Below are positions 8,964 to 21,400 of a DNA stretch of 64,000 nucleotides, piece after piece. This stretch comes from Rhynchospora pubera (taxonomy: Eukaryota > Streptophyta > Magnoliopsida > Poales > Cyperaceae), in contig CM051461.1 in the NCBI GenBank assembly GCA_028095005.1, positions 27,959,432 through 28,023,431 of the forward strand. The letters run 5' to 3'. The notes under the pieces are model-generated. The model saw only the letters and a list, made by a program, of their open reading frames with translations. It was not told where the DNA came from and ran no database searches. Each line of letters opens with the position of its first letter. Within the stretch, counting starts at the first letter, position 1. A program made the position numbers and the translations under genes.

Positions 8964-11436
8964 ATGAGAAGGCAAACAGTTTCACTTTGCGCTACATATA
9001 CATTAGCTTTATTAGTAGCCTTGGCCGGCTCAATGAAAGCAACAGGTATGGAAGGGGGAGTGAGACATTTACATACCATTCAGTTCAGGTGGTTCCTGTG
9101 CAGTACAACCTAGATTAGTATAACAAGATTGAACTTCATTCCTTCTCTAGAAGTACCTACTTAGCTAAATGAAGCATAATCCCTACTGGTATATTATGTA
9201 CCAGCAGATATATGGTACCAAACTTTCATATGAGAAAGTGATTATACATATTATATTCAAGTACATTTTTTGTACTTCAAAGAGTCCCTCATATCTCAAT
9301 TCTTTGGCTATGCAAACACATAGGTCTTCGCCATGGTTTCAATTCAAATAGTTCAAGGATTTTCAACATCATATCATTTGGAGCTGTTGGAAATGGGATT
9401 GAAGATGATTCTCAGGTATTCTGTATCAAGAAATTCGTTTTAATTCTGCTGTAGCCATGAAAATTCTATTATGTACTTGTAATTTTTATTTTGAAATATT
9501 GCATCCCGAAGTTAGATAGAAATATTGCATCCAAAATTCTATTAAAAATATTTTACCAGTAATGACTGAAGCAATTTTTACTATTTTGTAGGCTGGTTCT
9601 AAGAATTGAGGTATAATTTGTATGAATTTAGATAGAAATGAGATCAATCTAAGAGCAGCTTGTACAGTTCCATTGTGTGACTGAAGCAAGTTTTTACAAT
9701 TAAATTTGTTTTGCAGGCAATTGTGTCGGCATGGAGAGCAGCATGTGCAGTTCCAAGAGCTACACTATTGGTACCATCTGATTTCCGATTTCTTGTGAGT
9801 CCGCTTACATTACAGGGTCCATGCAACTCAAAGCTAGTTCTCCAGGTGCATTTTGTGAACTTCATAGCAAAACATGACAAAACGTGGATAAGGATATGCT
9901 TCTGATTTTAATTATTATGGAACTTTCAGATAGAAGGGACAATTTTGGCTGCGTTAACAACGAGAAACAGCCTGAAATCAAATATTTTCCAATGGCTAAA
10001 CTTCAAATGGCTTAATAGCTTTACCATTCAAGGAAGTGGTATAGTCGACGGTCAGTGGTCTCAGTTTCGGAATCTCTCTGTTATCCATCAGGTCAGATTA
10101 ATACTGAATGCTCTTTTCGCTGAAATAGGTAAGATTATAGTAGTTCATTGATAATATATTTTTCCTCTGTAGAATTCGACAATTCCTCCGGCAGCATTAA
10201 GACCAACGGTAAAACTTATTTTTGATTCCATTAGAAAGAAAGATGAAGATAACTAGTCTAGGAATCATAATAATTCATTCTGATTTCAATTTTGTTTAGG
10301 TTGTGAGATTCTACAGCAGCTATAATATTTTAGTTCATGATATCCAAATCGTAGATAGTCCACAATGCCACCTAAAATTTGACAGTTGTCGGTGGATCAG
10401 AGTGAAAAATGTCACCATTTTTTCTCCGGAGGTTACTCCCAACACTGACGGAATCCACCTTCAAAACACTAGAGATGTTGAAATTAGAAAGTCTAATATT
10501 GGATGCGGTAAAATTTTAAGTTCTTCTTTGTATCGCATTGATATGTACACATCGTCACATATAAATTTTGTTTTCAATTCTGTGTAATTTTACTACATTT
10601 CGCTTATTGAAAATCCATCATATTTTTTTTTTCCAGGAGATGATTGTATATCAATCCAGACTGGATGTTCTAATATCCACATTAAAAACATCAACTGTAA
10701 TCCTGGACATGGAATCAGGTAAACATACTCAATGTATTTAGAGAGAGAAAGAGAGAGAGGAAAAAGAAAAAAAAAAACATTGATGAATAGATTTAATTGA
10801 AATTTTCGGCATGATTCCTTTGATAGCATAGGGGGGCTTGGAAGAGGAGATAGCTTAGCATGCGTTTCAAATGTGCTAGTTGATAGTGTCAATGTGCAAA
10901 ATGCTTTATCTGGAGTAAGGATCAAAACATGGCAGGCAAGACCAAACGCTTCTTTTAGTTTTTATTCTTCCAGATCTTTATTTTCAAACAAATCACAAAT
11001 CTTATTTTTCCTTCTCTCTATGTTCTGTATACAGGGTGGCATAGGAACTGTGAAGAACATAACTTTCACTAATATAAAGGTCTCAAATGTAAAGACGCCA
11101 ATTATGATCGACCAATTCTACTGTGACCAATCATCATGTCATAATAAAACAGATGCAGTATCAATCTCTGACATAACATACCAAGGCATAACTGGTACCT
11201 ATTCGTATGAACCAATCCGGTTTGCCTGCAGCGACAGTGTACCATGCACCGGCTTAAATCTCATGAATGTTCATTTGATTCCGGTCAATTGGTGGCAATA
11301 CAAGAGAAAGGCTTTCTGTTGGAAGTCGTACGGTGCAGCATGGGGTCCTGTTGAACCATTAAGTGCGGGGTGTTTAGAAAGAAGTAACAATAGACTAATC
11401 AAGATCCTAACAAAACCACATAACTACACTTGCTAG
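8964..11436 (+). CDS. Polygalacturonase (glycoside hydrolase family 28), secreted
   Basis: Nine exons: 8964-9045, 9324-9415, 9717-9845, 9930-10091, 10173-10208, 10300-10507, 10637-10718, 10827-10935, 11035-11436, giving 433 aa with phases agreeing throughout. Residues 1-27 form a signal peptide (MRRQTVSLCATYTLALLVAL...), so the enzyme is probably secreted to the cell wall, where the family hydrolyses the alpha-1,4-galacturonan of pectin. All four GH28 motifs are present: NTDG (215-218), GDDC (237-240), GHGIS (260-264) and RIKTW (295-299). The N-terminal 'ISFGAVGNGIEDDSQ' start of the beta-helix and a Cys-containing C-terminus are also present. Exon 5 is only 36 bp. Intron 8 (10936-11034) has a GC donor (CAG|GCAAGA) and no in-frame stop. 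The gene is convergent with MORC. The exact PG clade (endo or exo) cannot be fixed from sequence alone. Confidence 0.95.
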
Positions 11437-12078
11437 TGATTATGGATTTTCATTTTTTTTTCCTGCTACTTATATTTCTTGGATTCCTCAATATTGTACC
11501 AAATTATATTTGTAATTGATTGCATTCTTAGCATTTTTGCATGGGTAGGGCGTGCACTTTCGATTTTCTTTTGCTGGATTGCTTTAGGTCATTTAACTGG
11601 ACATGAGCTTCAATAATAGATGTGTTTTTCTTTTATTTTTCATTTTTGACAAACACATGGGAAAATTGTCGTGATTTTAAACTGTAACACTAACGCCTTG
11701 TATCTTAACACGGTATATATCAATTATGAAGAGAACAAATCGAGAACGAAAAGCTCTTTGAATTAATTAAGGTAGTGAATTCATACAGATATGCTACAAG
11801 TGTTATAAGATCAAGGTAAATAAGTAGAAGGAACAATCCTACCTCGACTACACATTCTACAATGCTCAAAATACAATAGCCCGAATGGCACACTGAAACT
11901 ATCTTACAAAAAAGGATGTCCCACCATTTGATGGCAAATGCAATTGATGCCATGTTACAACACAAACTTAAACAACCTACCAACCAAGGGACAAACAGCT
12001 TGTGTCTGTAGCTGCCAAAAACCTCCTCCAATTCTGTCATGTCTCAGGATCTTCCAAGGGGGGTCCAACTTGATGGTT
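11437..12078. other. Convergent intergenic spacer / 3' UTRs
   Basis: This is the 642 bp between the stop codons of the convergent polygalacturonase and MORC genes. It is AT-rich with no ORF of note and presumably holds both 3' UTRs and poly(A) sites. Confidence 0.5.
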
Positions 12079-15000
12079 CTACTCCTTTTTAACTGCCAAG
12101 GCCTGCAGCTCATCCAGTAATTCCTTAAATTCTCTTTTGGCAACTTCAAGTTGACTTCTCAGCATTTGTTCCTAAGGAGATGACAGGTAAAAAGCATCAA
12201 CAAATGCACAAAAAAGTTTTAACTATGTAGTAAAAAACAAATGAAGTTAACAGCTGATTTCTATTCAGGGAGTAATGACAACAATAAAAGGGAGTACCTT
12301 GACAAGAAGCTTTCTGTGGTCTCTCTCATACTCTTCACACCTGAAAGTATAAAAAAAAAAACACAATTACTGATTGCTATATTTAGAAGAAATGAAAAAA
12401 TAAATTGCAAATATGTTTAGAAAAGCATGATATTTTGAACTTTTAACTTTTGAATAGGTAAATGGCTTTGCAAATTAACAAAAGCACAAGCAAGCATTTT
12501 TATTCTCCTCCCACTTTCAAGGATGAGTACAATTCCATAGCAACAGAGAAGAAATAAAGAATGTATATTTGTAGAACAAGTACTTACTGCCCTCGTAGCT
12601 TCTTGTTTTCTAGAAGAACATTCTTCATATCATTAAAACGTTTAGCTCCCTCACTCTTCTGCTCTCAATTTGCAAATCAAATCAAATTACAAGTCACATA
12701 ATTACATCATTCAACTAAAAGGGAAAAAAGAAAAGAAAAAAGAAAGGTGAAAAGTGAAAACAAAAGATGAATAAATATAGAATCAAAAGGCAAACCTTGC
12801 TGGGAGAAATTTTACTTTTGGGAAGGTCAACCATAATGACATCACCGTTGCTGTCATCATCATATGTTTCTGGCAATTGATTGGAACTCCTGGCTCCAAG
12901 CTTTCTCTTCACCGGTAATTCTATTATATTCATAATTCACAAACACAGCCAACAACAAAAGTCAAAACAGTCAATATATGACAACAGAAGACTAATTAAT
13001 ACATGCTGGAAATTTTAGTAACACTTGCAACTTGTACCTGACAGTTTGTTGTATTCTTAATAAAGCCAAACACTTACAACATATTGCAATAACACTGCAA
13101 ATTTTCAATGTTATTTGTGTGTGTCAGTGCTGCAAGTTTTTTATGCCGCCTCTTTTGCATTTGCATTTAAAATTTTAAATGTAACTGGGCTCAATTATGT
13201 TTTAATCTGAATTTTAGAAAGTATTTGAGAGCAATAGAACAATATTATAGACATCTACAAAAAACCATATCATTCAGAATAACATGTTGGGACTCACACA
13301 TGCATATAAACCTCAAAAATTGTTATCCTATACTTGCAGTTATTAAAAATCTTGACAGATAATGTAAATATGATAAAAGGCAACATAAGTCATATCTAAA
13401 TAAATAAATAAATGGCACAAGCCGAAGGTAAAAGACATACTGGGTTGAGAAGATGTTTGGGGTTGGTTCATCGGCGGAATTGTTGTGGTTGTCCCTGTGA
13501 TGGCTATACCCAAAGGAGGTGAGGCTTCGGCAGGCTTCAAGCGATAATGTTCTCGTACATCTTTTGGTAGCTTCTTGTTGTCATACCCAACACGATGACA
13601 GTGAAGATCCCTACATGAAATTATAAAAAAAATTATAACTGAAAATGTTTAATGCAGTCAATTGACTAATGCTGAATGTCAATTTAGTAACATGTACCAA
13701 TATTCGTAGGTCATCTCTTTAAGGCGGGTCTCAAGCCTTTGAAAGAGAACCGACTTCTCAAAATCTTGTTTGTCATGTGTTGGCTTTACGAAATTAGCTT
13801 CGAGGACACCTGCTCACAATATAATCCCATAGTCCAGATCAAAAGATATGAAAGCTAAAACATTATTTATTTATTTATTTATTTATTAGCTTATCTACTT
13901 TTTGCAAATATTACCAATAACGCCTCTTCCTTTGCCATAGGAGTTGGTTGCTACTTTCAAGAAGGGCTGCATATCAGTTTCAAATGAGTCAAACAGTCAT
14001 ATAATAGGATTCAAAGTATCCAGAAGCAAAGCTAAACTTGGTATGAAAATTCAGAAAGAACCCAATATAACCTCAATCAAACTGAGATTTGTTGAACACA
14101 CAGGACTTATAATCCTTTTCATCTAATTTCTTTATAAAAAAATGTGAATATAGCTTAACACTCGCATATAGACAAGCAAAGGGAACAGTGGAGTAATTTG
14201 GGTTAGATATTCAGTAAGGAGAACAATAAGGCATAGCAGGTATGATGACATTAGGCTTTGACAGAGATTTTATGTAGGGTGAAAGATATTTCTCAATTTA
14301 AGGGTGTGTGCGCATGTGCAGAACTATTGAAAGATTCTCCACTCACAGAAATTAGACGGTTCTTGTGATAGATATTAAAACCCTCGACATCTACATTCGG
14401 TGCACCTATCACGTATCCTATCGTAGTCACCACGGCAGCCTACAAATATATCCAGTTGCAAATTATAATTAAAGAAAAATCAGATCTTTCCAAGTTTGAA
14501 CATATGCATGTAAAGTGAACTGACAGTTCCCTTTTACATCCTTTTCAAAATTCATGCATAAAAAGCACATCTACCTTTTATATTTGGAAGTTGGAACCTA
14601 ACCATCATCTTCTTAATTATGCAAACAACTCACCCATTAAAACCATAACAAGTAAAACAGAAAATGAAAACAATGCATACTATCTTCTTCATTTCGAGTC
14701 AACCAAAAATCTATTCATACATTTGTATTTGAACTTAGAAAGTTGGAACCCGACAATCAAAATTTTATTTGCTTGATTCCACATAAGTTATCTTAAAATC
14801 ATGTTAAGCTCATAAAATTGACCATGTTGTGTAATTATTCAGGAATGTTCAACTATCATTTTGTGTCACAACATTTGCAAATGCAATCAGTGACTAGATT
14901 TGTTGACAACGAAACTGTAAAAATGAAATGGACAGGAAAGAGAGAAACCTGGGTTATGCCGCCAACATTGGGACGGTACAAGATACATTCCCGGTACATT

Positions 15001-18000
15001 AAATCATTAGCGATATGGTGTGGCTCCACAGGTTCTCCTCTTAAAATTATCTCAAAATTTTCAGGCATGTGAAGATATAATACTGATGCATATGCCTGTT
15101 GAAAATAAAAAATTCTAAATAGTTCAATGAAGTTTCATGTGTCTTTGTGCAATGCATATACTCCTTACTATAAATATATATATATATATATAGAGTTTAG
15201 CTATGGTGAGTCGCGACTCACCGGATCGGTGAGTCGCGACCAAAACTCCTATATCTAGATCAAAATAACCGATCCAAACCGTCAAATATGATCTCTCTAT
15301 TGAAATCTCCGACCAAATTTTTCATTTTTTCGAAATTTTTAAGTATTTTTTTGAAATTTTAGAAAATCGTTAATCTAATTGGTTCTGAACCATTCAAAAA
15401 TATCAGTTTTTAAAAATCCGAAAAAAATACTTAAAAATTTCGAAAAAATAAAAAATTTCGTTTGCACGGAGATTTCAATAGGGAGATCATATTGGACGGT
15501 TTGGATCGGTCATTTTGATCTAGATCTAGGAGTTTTGGTCGCGACTCACCAGAGGGTCCGTGAGTCGCGACTCACCGTAGCTAAACTCTATATATATATA
15601 TATATTACAGATATGAAAAATTTGGTAAATCCTTGTAAAACAACAAACTATCACTATAGCATTCACTTACCAATATACTGAAAAAGATTGCCTTAAAGGT
15701 CATCATTTCAGTTTAATTATTATCATTCCTATTGCTGTGCAAGCAGAGGAGGAAAAATGAGATCTTTTCTCCTGCTTAGGGGGGGCTTGTTCGATTTTCT
15801 CATTTTTAAGGGGGCGAAATATGATCTCTCTATAACTTGCAGAGACATGTTGGGAACCCTTCAACAAATGAAGCAAACAAGGCCAAGGAAAATAAGTACA
15901 AGAAGCATACTCTAAGGGAATAGCGAAGGCGGGTAGCGACATTCTTTTGCGTGAGATTTACATTACTCCCAGTCCCGTCCTTGCTCATAAGCCCACGCTG
16001 GAGTGGTTTGCGGGCCCCAGATATCACTATATCCTTTATAGCACAGACAAATTAGTAAGTAACAAAATTATAGTTCATGCTCCATTAAATAAATATAAAA
16101 GAAAATTATATGTACAAGCAGAAGGAACCTTAGGATCAGAGCTGAAGTCGATCTCCATATTGCCATCATCATTGTGCCACAGGTTGTAAACAATTATTTT
16201 GGTACCATGTTCTCCTATTCCATCAAACTGTACCAATATCAAAAGTTACAATTCGAATTCCATGTAGAAAACTATAACATAAATACATCCATGCCCTTAA
16301 AAACATGCACCTCAGTTAATTAGTGAAGCAACTACCTGGTATGCACTTTCAAATTTTTCATCTCTCTCCCCTTCTAAATTCCTTTAGAACCTTAAAGTGC
16401 CCCTCGTTTTTGTAAGGAAATGATGTTATAGCGAGACCACAGTTAATTAAAGTATGTTTTGCAGTAATGCAACGTACACAACCAGTGGAGTTTTCATGCT
16501 TTGCAGTGCGTATTGATATTTCTAAGTTCTGACATGGTAAGAATGACAGATCACAAAGAATGGATAATGTTCTTTACTTTAAACATACTGCAGTACATAT
16601 AATATTGCCCTTGAGTAATATAGCCAAAAACTATTTTAAATGAACCAAAAAGGGACCATTGTATGTTCGTATATGTCTATATCTGCATGACACATGCAGG
16701 CAGAGAGAGAGAAAAAGAGAGACCTGTCCGCACAATTCATCTTCAGAGGCAAAAGGGGACCATTTCAAAAGCATCGATAAATTTGAAGAAAATTGTTTTT
16801 CATTTATTCGAATCAGTCTTTTCAAAGAGCCACTTTTGCTATCAAGCTCATAATCCACCTAAAACATACAACCCCGCAAAATCAGAATAATTCAGAGTGA
16901 AATAAGCTAACAAGAGCTGTGTAGAATTGAACTCACAGTTGGTACGACAATATCATCACAACCAGTTCGGGTTAAGAAGGTGTAGGAAAGAAGCCCAACA
17001 CTGCAAGTAGTTTCCCTATATATAAAAAAAAAAAAAGTGAAATATGAGAATGTTATGGCCATCAGTTTACCACAAAATAAGCAAGGAGTCCAAGGATGGT
17101 AATCATACTTCATATTCTTTTTGTGACGTGTGAAAACAATGACATCAGCTCCAAGCCTCATTGTACTTGTTTTAAAACCATTCCCATCTAGGTACAGAAA
17201 TTTATTCCGAAAATGTTGTTAGAAAAGTGCCAAGTATTAATACACAAATCTGTTAAGGTTCAGCTGAAAGAAGAATTACACTGTCCAATGAAATCTTCAG
17301 ATTGTTTATCTGAAAAACCAAAGCTCATGCACCGCCGCAGCGATTCCGGATCCATACCCCCACCATCATCTTTTGTTTTTATTGGCACAATCAAACAATA
17401 ATAAATAGAGACCAATTAGAGAAAATATAACAGACAGAAAGAAAGGGCACACTTCAATTATTCAAAATAAAATATCTCTTTCTCCAGATAATATCTTGCG
17501 AATATCCTACAAACCTTTCGGTTCCAGTACTTTTGAGAAACATTCAAACTCCCATTCTCTATAAAATATTGGAAAATATGAAATAGTTTAAATAATAATA
17601 AAAAAATATGTACCTACCTTGGACTAATAAAGCAGGATTGTCGTCACGAGGACAAACAAACTTATCTACTCGAACAAAGGTTGCTCCTTTATAAACCTAA
17701 CAGGATTTGAAACAGAAAATTACAAAAAAAAAATTATGCAGAATTTATTTTTGTTGCATCTAAAATTTAGCACACTAAATGTTTCTAGCAACATTTTCAA
17801 ATATTGCATACTTGTTGTCCGGTGTCTCAAATAGAAGAGTAAATATAACACATGATATAAATCTTGTAACAAGGACTCCCTGTATGTTTTTTAAAAAAAA
17901 AAATTGAGCAGCATAATACATGTCCTGTGTAACATAGACTGTTCATGGCCTTCATAAAATCAGCAAAATTATAGACCCATATACAAACCTCGTCAATGGC

Positions 18001-18825
18001 ATTGTCAAGAAGCTCTGCAATTGCTGTAACAAACCAAAAAAAAAAATAATAATTTGTCTTTAGGACAAGTGTATAATAACTTTTTTGTTGTTCTATAATT
18101 AGATGTTTTCGGAGCTCACCACCAAAAGCCCATTTATGGGAGGTAGCATTCGAGTGAAGAAATCTAGGGTTAATACGCAGCCTGTTTCTTCCATCTGTTC
18201 CAAGTAAAATGTAAAATATGAAAAGAAAAAAATAATAGACCACAGCCTAGAGCTTGCCTTCCTAATTTTATTATTCCCAAGGCTAACTAAAAGGAAATTA
18301 ACATGATTAATCAAGAGGATTTATGTAACTGTAAGGTTACCATAACACTCATAACTTGTACTAGGACGTATCAAATAATTACTACAGCTCCTAGTAGAAA
18401 TCAAATGTTAGGATTATTTATGTAAATTACTCGTACATGCAGAGAAGTGTCGAAAAAAGTTGAAACGAGCTATGAAACAGAAAAACACTCAACATACTCT
18501 GAGAGGCAGAAGCCGCTGACTTCTGCACCTCATATTCGCCTGATTTCCAAAATTGACGACAAATTGGTTGTGTTTGGCTCAAAGCTCGTCCTGATACTGT
18601 GCTATTCGAAGAAGGACTCAGTTCTCCTACTTCTTGCTTCACCACAAGGGCGCGACCAGTACCATTTCTATTATATATGCCAGGTGGGCTATCAAATTCC
18701 TCCTTAACTGAGGCTATGGGTACAAGAAATTTATAATCTGGAACATCAGTCTGGCTGTGTCTTTGTCTTTGTCTTGGCTGTTCTTCTTCGTCGCTTGATA
18801 GATCAATCACATCTGTTGAGCCCAT
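12079..18825 (-). CDS. MORC: MORC family GHKL ATPase (Microrchidia)
   Basis: Nineteen exons: 18825-18498, 18194-18120, 18023-17989, 17696-17618, 17369-17280, 17187-17109, 17015-16937, 16858-16724, 16227-16129, 16033-15911, 15095-14949, 14439-14347, 13966-13915, 13809-13698, 13610-13441, 12920-12796, 12658-12588, 12340-12298, 12171-12079. All phases agree; 675 aa. The GHKL motifs are intact: ELLDNAIDE (138-146, Asn142 for Mg-ATP), DDGGGM (173-178) and GQYGNGFKTS (201-210). The FLHSNATSHKWAFGA lead-in and a GFNIYHKNRLI S5-like segment are typical of plant MORCs. A basic patch (VKRK, about 569) and a coiled coil (608-675) follow. Plant MORCs act in the nucleus in gene silencing, heterochromatin compaction and disease resistance. 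Length fits the MORC1/MORC6 size class; I cannot decide the paralogue. Confidence 0.96.
13863..13888. repeat. TTTA tetranucleotide microsatellite in MORC intron
   Basis: About six TTTA units in the intron between exons 13 and 14 of the MORC gene. Confidence 0.8.
15191..15590. mobile_element. 400-bp palindromic MITE inside MORC intron 10
   Basis: It starts TAGAGTTTAGCTA and ends TAGCTAAACTCTA, sits in a (TA)n tract, and has long inverted ends reaching past 'gatcggttattttgatctag'. The 18-bp palindrome GGTGAGTCGCGACTCACC lies near each end, with one extra partial copy beside each. No coding capacity. Its core ('cgaaatttttaagtatttttttgaaatttt', split by a 'ttctgaacc' block) resembles those of the elements at 24599 and 49007. 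Confidence 0.85.
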
Positions 18826-20439
18826 GTAATGAGAGAGGATAGGTGCTTTATTGTTACCTTATTAAGGAGAGAAAGCGGAAATTTTGGGTATTAAAATTAT
18901 AGGAATTGAAAGATAAAAGCACAGGGACTCTGATTAAATTAAGTTAATAAATTGCTCCAGGAAGTAACACTTCTACTTTGTCTGCCTATAGGGGTACAAT
19001 TGGCCAATTGGGTCAGTAGTGAAGGACAGGAAGCGCAGAGTTTGTGACAGCAAATGACATATGTATGTAGTACTTGAAAATTGAAAGGGGTACAGATGGC
19101 AACTCTATCTAAAGCTTCAGTAGATTTTCTCTAAATTGAAGAGAGGGAAGAGGAAAAATTTACAAACCAAAAGGTTTTAGGTAAGAGCATGTGCACGCCT
19201 GTCTGGAGAAACCCAACAAAAGTTTCACCCCCAAATTAACACCCGAAGGAGAACTTCTCTTATTTGTCAAAGAGTTCCACTAATTAGCTTCTCCTTGTAC
19301 ACAATTCGACTTGATTGGTTCGCTCCCAAACCAAACTCCTACTAACCTGGTAGTAGAAGGAAATTTGAAAACAAGAGGTGTCTCTCTTCCTCGATTCGAA
19401 GTGGGATTAAAGAAAACAATGAGGTTGTTCGAGGGTTCTTCCTCAGTTCAAGTCGGAGTAAAAGAGAAGTTGCGGTTTTTGAGGTTTCCAAATTCCAAAA
19501 AGGTATCTCAGGAGGGAGACGAAAGAGTAGTGGGTTAATTGAATGAGAAGAAAAGTTTATTGCTTACCTACGAACTTCGGCGAATCCGAACCGCCTCCTC
19601 TGCGTTGAGATCCGTGCGAAAGCATATCTTGATGCGCACGAACGATGCGCGTGCGTCAGGCACTAGGCCTTACTCTCGGCCCTTATTCCGGACTAATTTG
19701 CGCAGTTATTACACGTCGGGAAATCGGTCCAAAGTCCAAAATAGCTTCTGGATTAATTTACACGTCAGCAAATTTTTGTTTTTAAATATGAGATGAGTAG
19801 ATTAATTTGGGTATAAATATAAATGGGATGGTCAGGCTATAACAAATACTGAACATGGTAGTCGTAGCTGCGCTATTTTTTTTACATGAACTATCTTAGA
19901 TTTCTAAATATATTTAATTCCTAAATTAAATAATGATTGGTATGACTATTTTTAATATATTAAAAAAACTATTTTTTTTAATTATAGAAAACACAAAAAT
20001 AAAAAACTATTAAATTTAAAAAATAAAATAATATTTTTTATTATACAAAATAGCGGTCAAAAATAGAGAATTAATATTATAGATTATAAATTATATATTA
20101 TAGATTATAGATTATAGATTATAGATGAAGTACAAAATAATAGGAGTGGTAAGGCTATAAAAAATCGATCAAGTTAAATTTGATCGCAAGTTTGTATGAA
20201 AAAATAGTAAATGGGTTTTTATCATCACCATCATCATGTGTTTTTTGTCACCATATTCTATCTCGCACCCGGAACTTACCTAGCGCCCAACTCCTATCTC
20301 GTACCCAGCGCCTATCCAATACTCATCCCGCCAGTCGAACCCGCCTTTCCTGTCGATCCGCCACCGCCCTCCACCTCCCCCTTCCCCCCTTCACACACAC
20401 AATCAACCCGCTAAATACATAGGTGGACATATACGATCA
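18826..20439. other. Intergenic region upstream of MORC
   Basis: This presumably includes the MORC promoter and 5' UTR close to 18826. From 19830 to 20160 the sequence is very AT-rich, with a run of 'attatagattatag' units (20070-20125). No gene can be supported. A segment at 19887-19980 has partial inverted copies at 22440-22690, so part of it is repeat-derived. Confidence 0.4.
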
Positions 20440-20700
20440 ATAGTATGACATTTTGTGTGTTTAATATGAATTTTAGTTCATATGACATTTTGTGTGTTTA
20501 TTATGAATTTTAGTTCATATGACATTTATCCTATCTGATAGGACAGTGTATCGTATCTACTAGGACATTTAATTCATCTACTAGGACAATTAGTGCATTT
20601 ATCACCAAAGATAATTAGTGTATATATTAGGACATTTAGTTTCATATGATATTTAGTCTATTTTATCAGGACAATAAGTGTATCTACAAGAACATTCGGG
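20440..20700. repeat. Degenerate tandem repeats (about 37 bp and shorter units)
   Basis: The unit 'tatgacattttgtgtgtttaatatgaattttagttca' is present twice at 20445-20520. It is followed by shorter degenerate units built on 'ctaggacatttagtgtatct'. The same shorter unit reappears at 23450-23512, beyond the inserted hAT element, so the array appears to have been split by the insertion. Confidence 0.7.
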
Positions 20701-21009
20701 CATGTTTGGTACACAAGTGAACAAGCAGTTCGCGAACTAGTGGAACACAAACGTACCACAAACCAGTGGCGGATATAGAAAAAAATAAGTCAGGGCACAC
20801 ATATAATACAATTAAATCTAATAATAAAAAAATTAAAATAAACAATAATTTAAAATAGTAATCTTACATATAAACTGTACTATTTCAAAATACATCATTT
20901 TTTTTCAAAATTCTAGTCCTTTTTTATCTTTACCTCTCTTTCACCAAAAAGCACAAAAAGTGAAATCTCTAATTTTCTAATGCAATTAACACTCCTTTGC
21001 ACGTCTTCC

Positions 21010-21400
21010 TAGTTTTGGAATTGTTGCATAATTGCTTCATTAGAAATTTGTCTGAATACTTTCTTTTCTATATGTAGGTAACCAAATTATCATTCAAAAA
21101 AATCATCTTCCATTTTATTTCTCGAACAAGTCTTACCAACTTTCATAGCAAAAAATATCATTTCAACACTCGCCGTTGCAACTGGCAAAATTAAATCCAA
21201 CTTGATTAATTTATACACCAAAGGAAAGATAATATCTTTTTCCTTTTGCAACCAACTTTTGAGAAAGATCACACATCCCATTCAATTGAGAGAAGTTTTG
21301 ATCGGTACACAAATCTTGTATGTAACAATCAAGTTGAGTACCTTGCACATGGTTCAGATTTCAGAACCTCTTTCATTTGATCATTTCCATTAAGCATTTA
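21010..21400 (-). pseudogene. hAT transposase C-terminal relic
   Basis: The minus strand reads a fragment of the hAT C-terminal dimerisation region: a KLIKLDLILPVATASVE stretch, then MKVGKTCSRNKMEDDF. After a 1-base slip in a T run (about 21100) it continues as LNDNLVTYIEKKVF. The hallmark LPVATASVE is intact. The upstream part (21282-21400) is frame-shifted. No catalytic domain is left, so it is a decayed relic of the enclosing hAT element. Confidence 0.82.

Noticed and set aside
15703..15942. 79-codon minus-strand ORF within the MORC gene
   Set aside because: Intron read-through after exon 10; the true junction goes from 15911 to 15095, where the conserved YASVLYLHMP segment resumes.
19311..19796. 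Two consecutive plus-strand ORFs upstream of MORC
   Set aside because: No recognisable domain; likely chance ORFs in the MORC promoter region.
20180..20422. Two overlapping ORFs rich in Pro, Ser and His
   Set aside because: Composition reflects a C-rich low-complexity stretch; no domain or exon structure.
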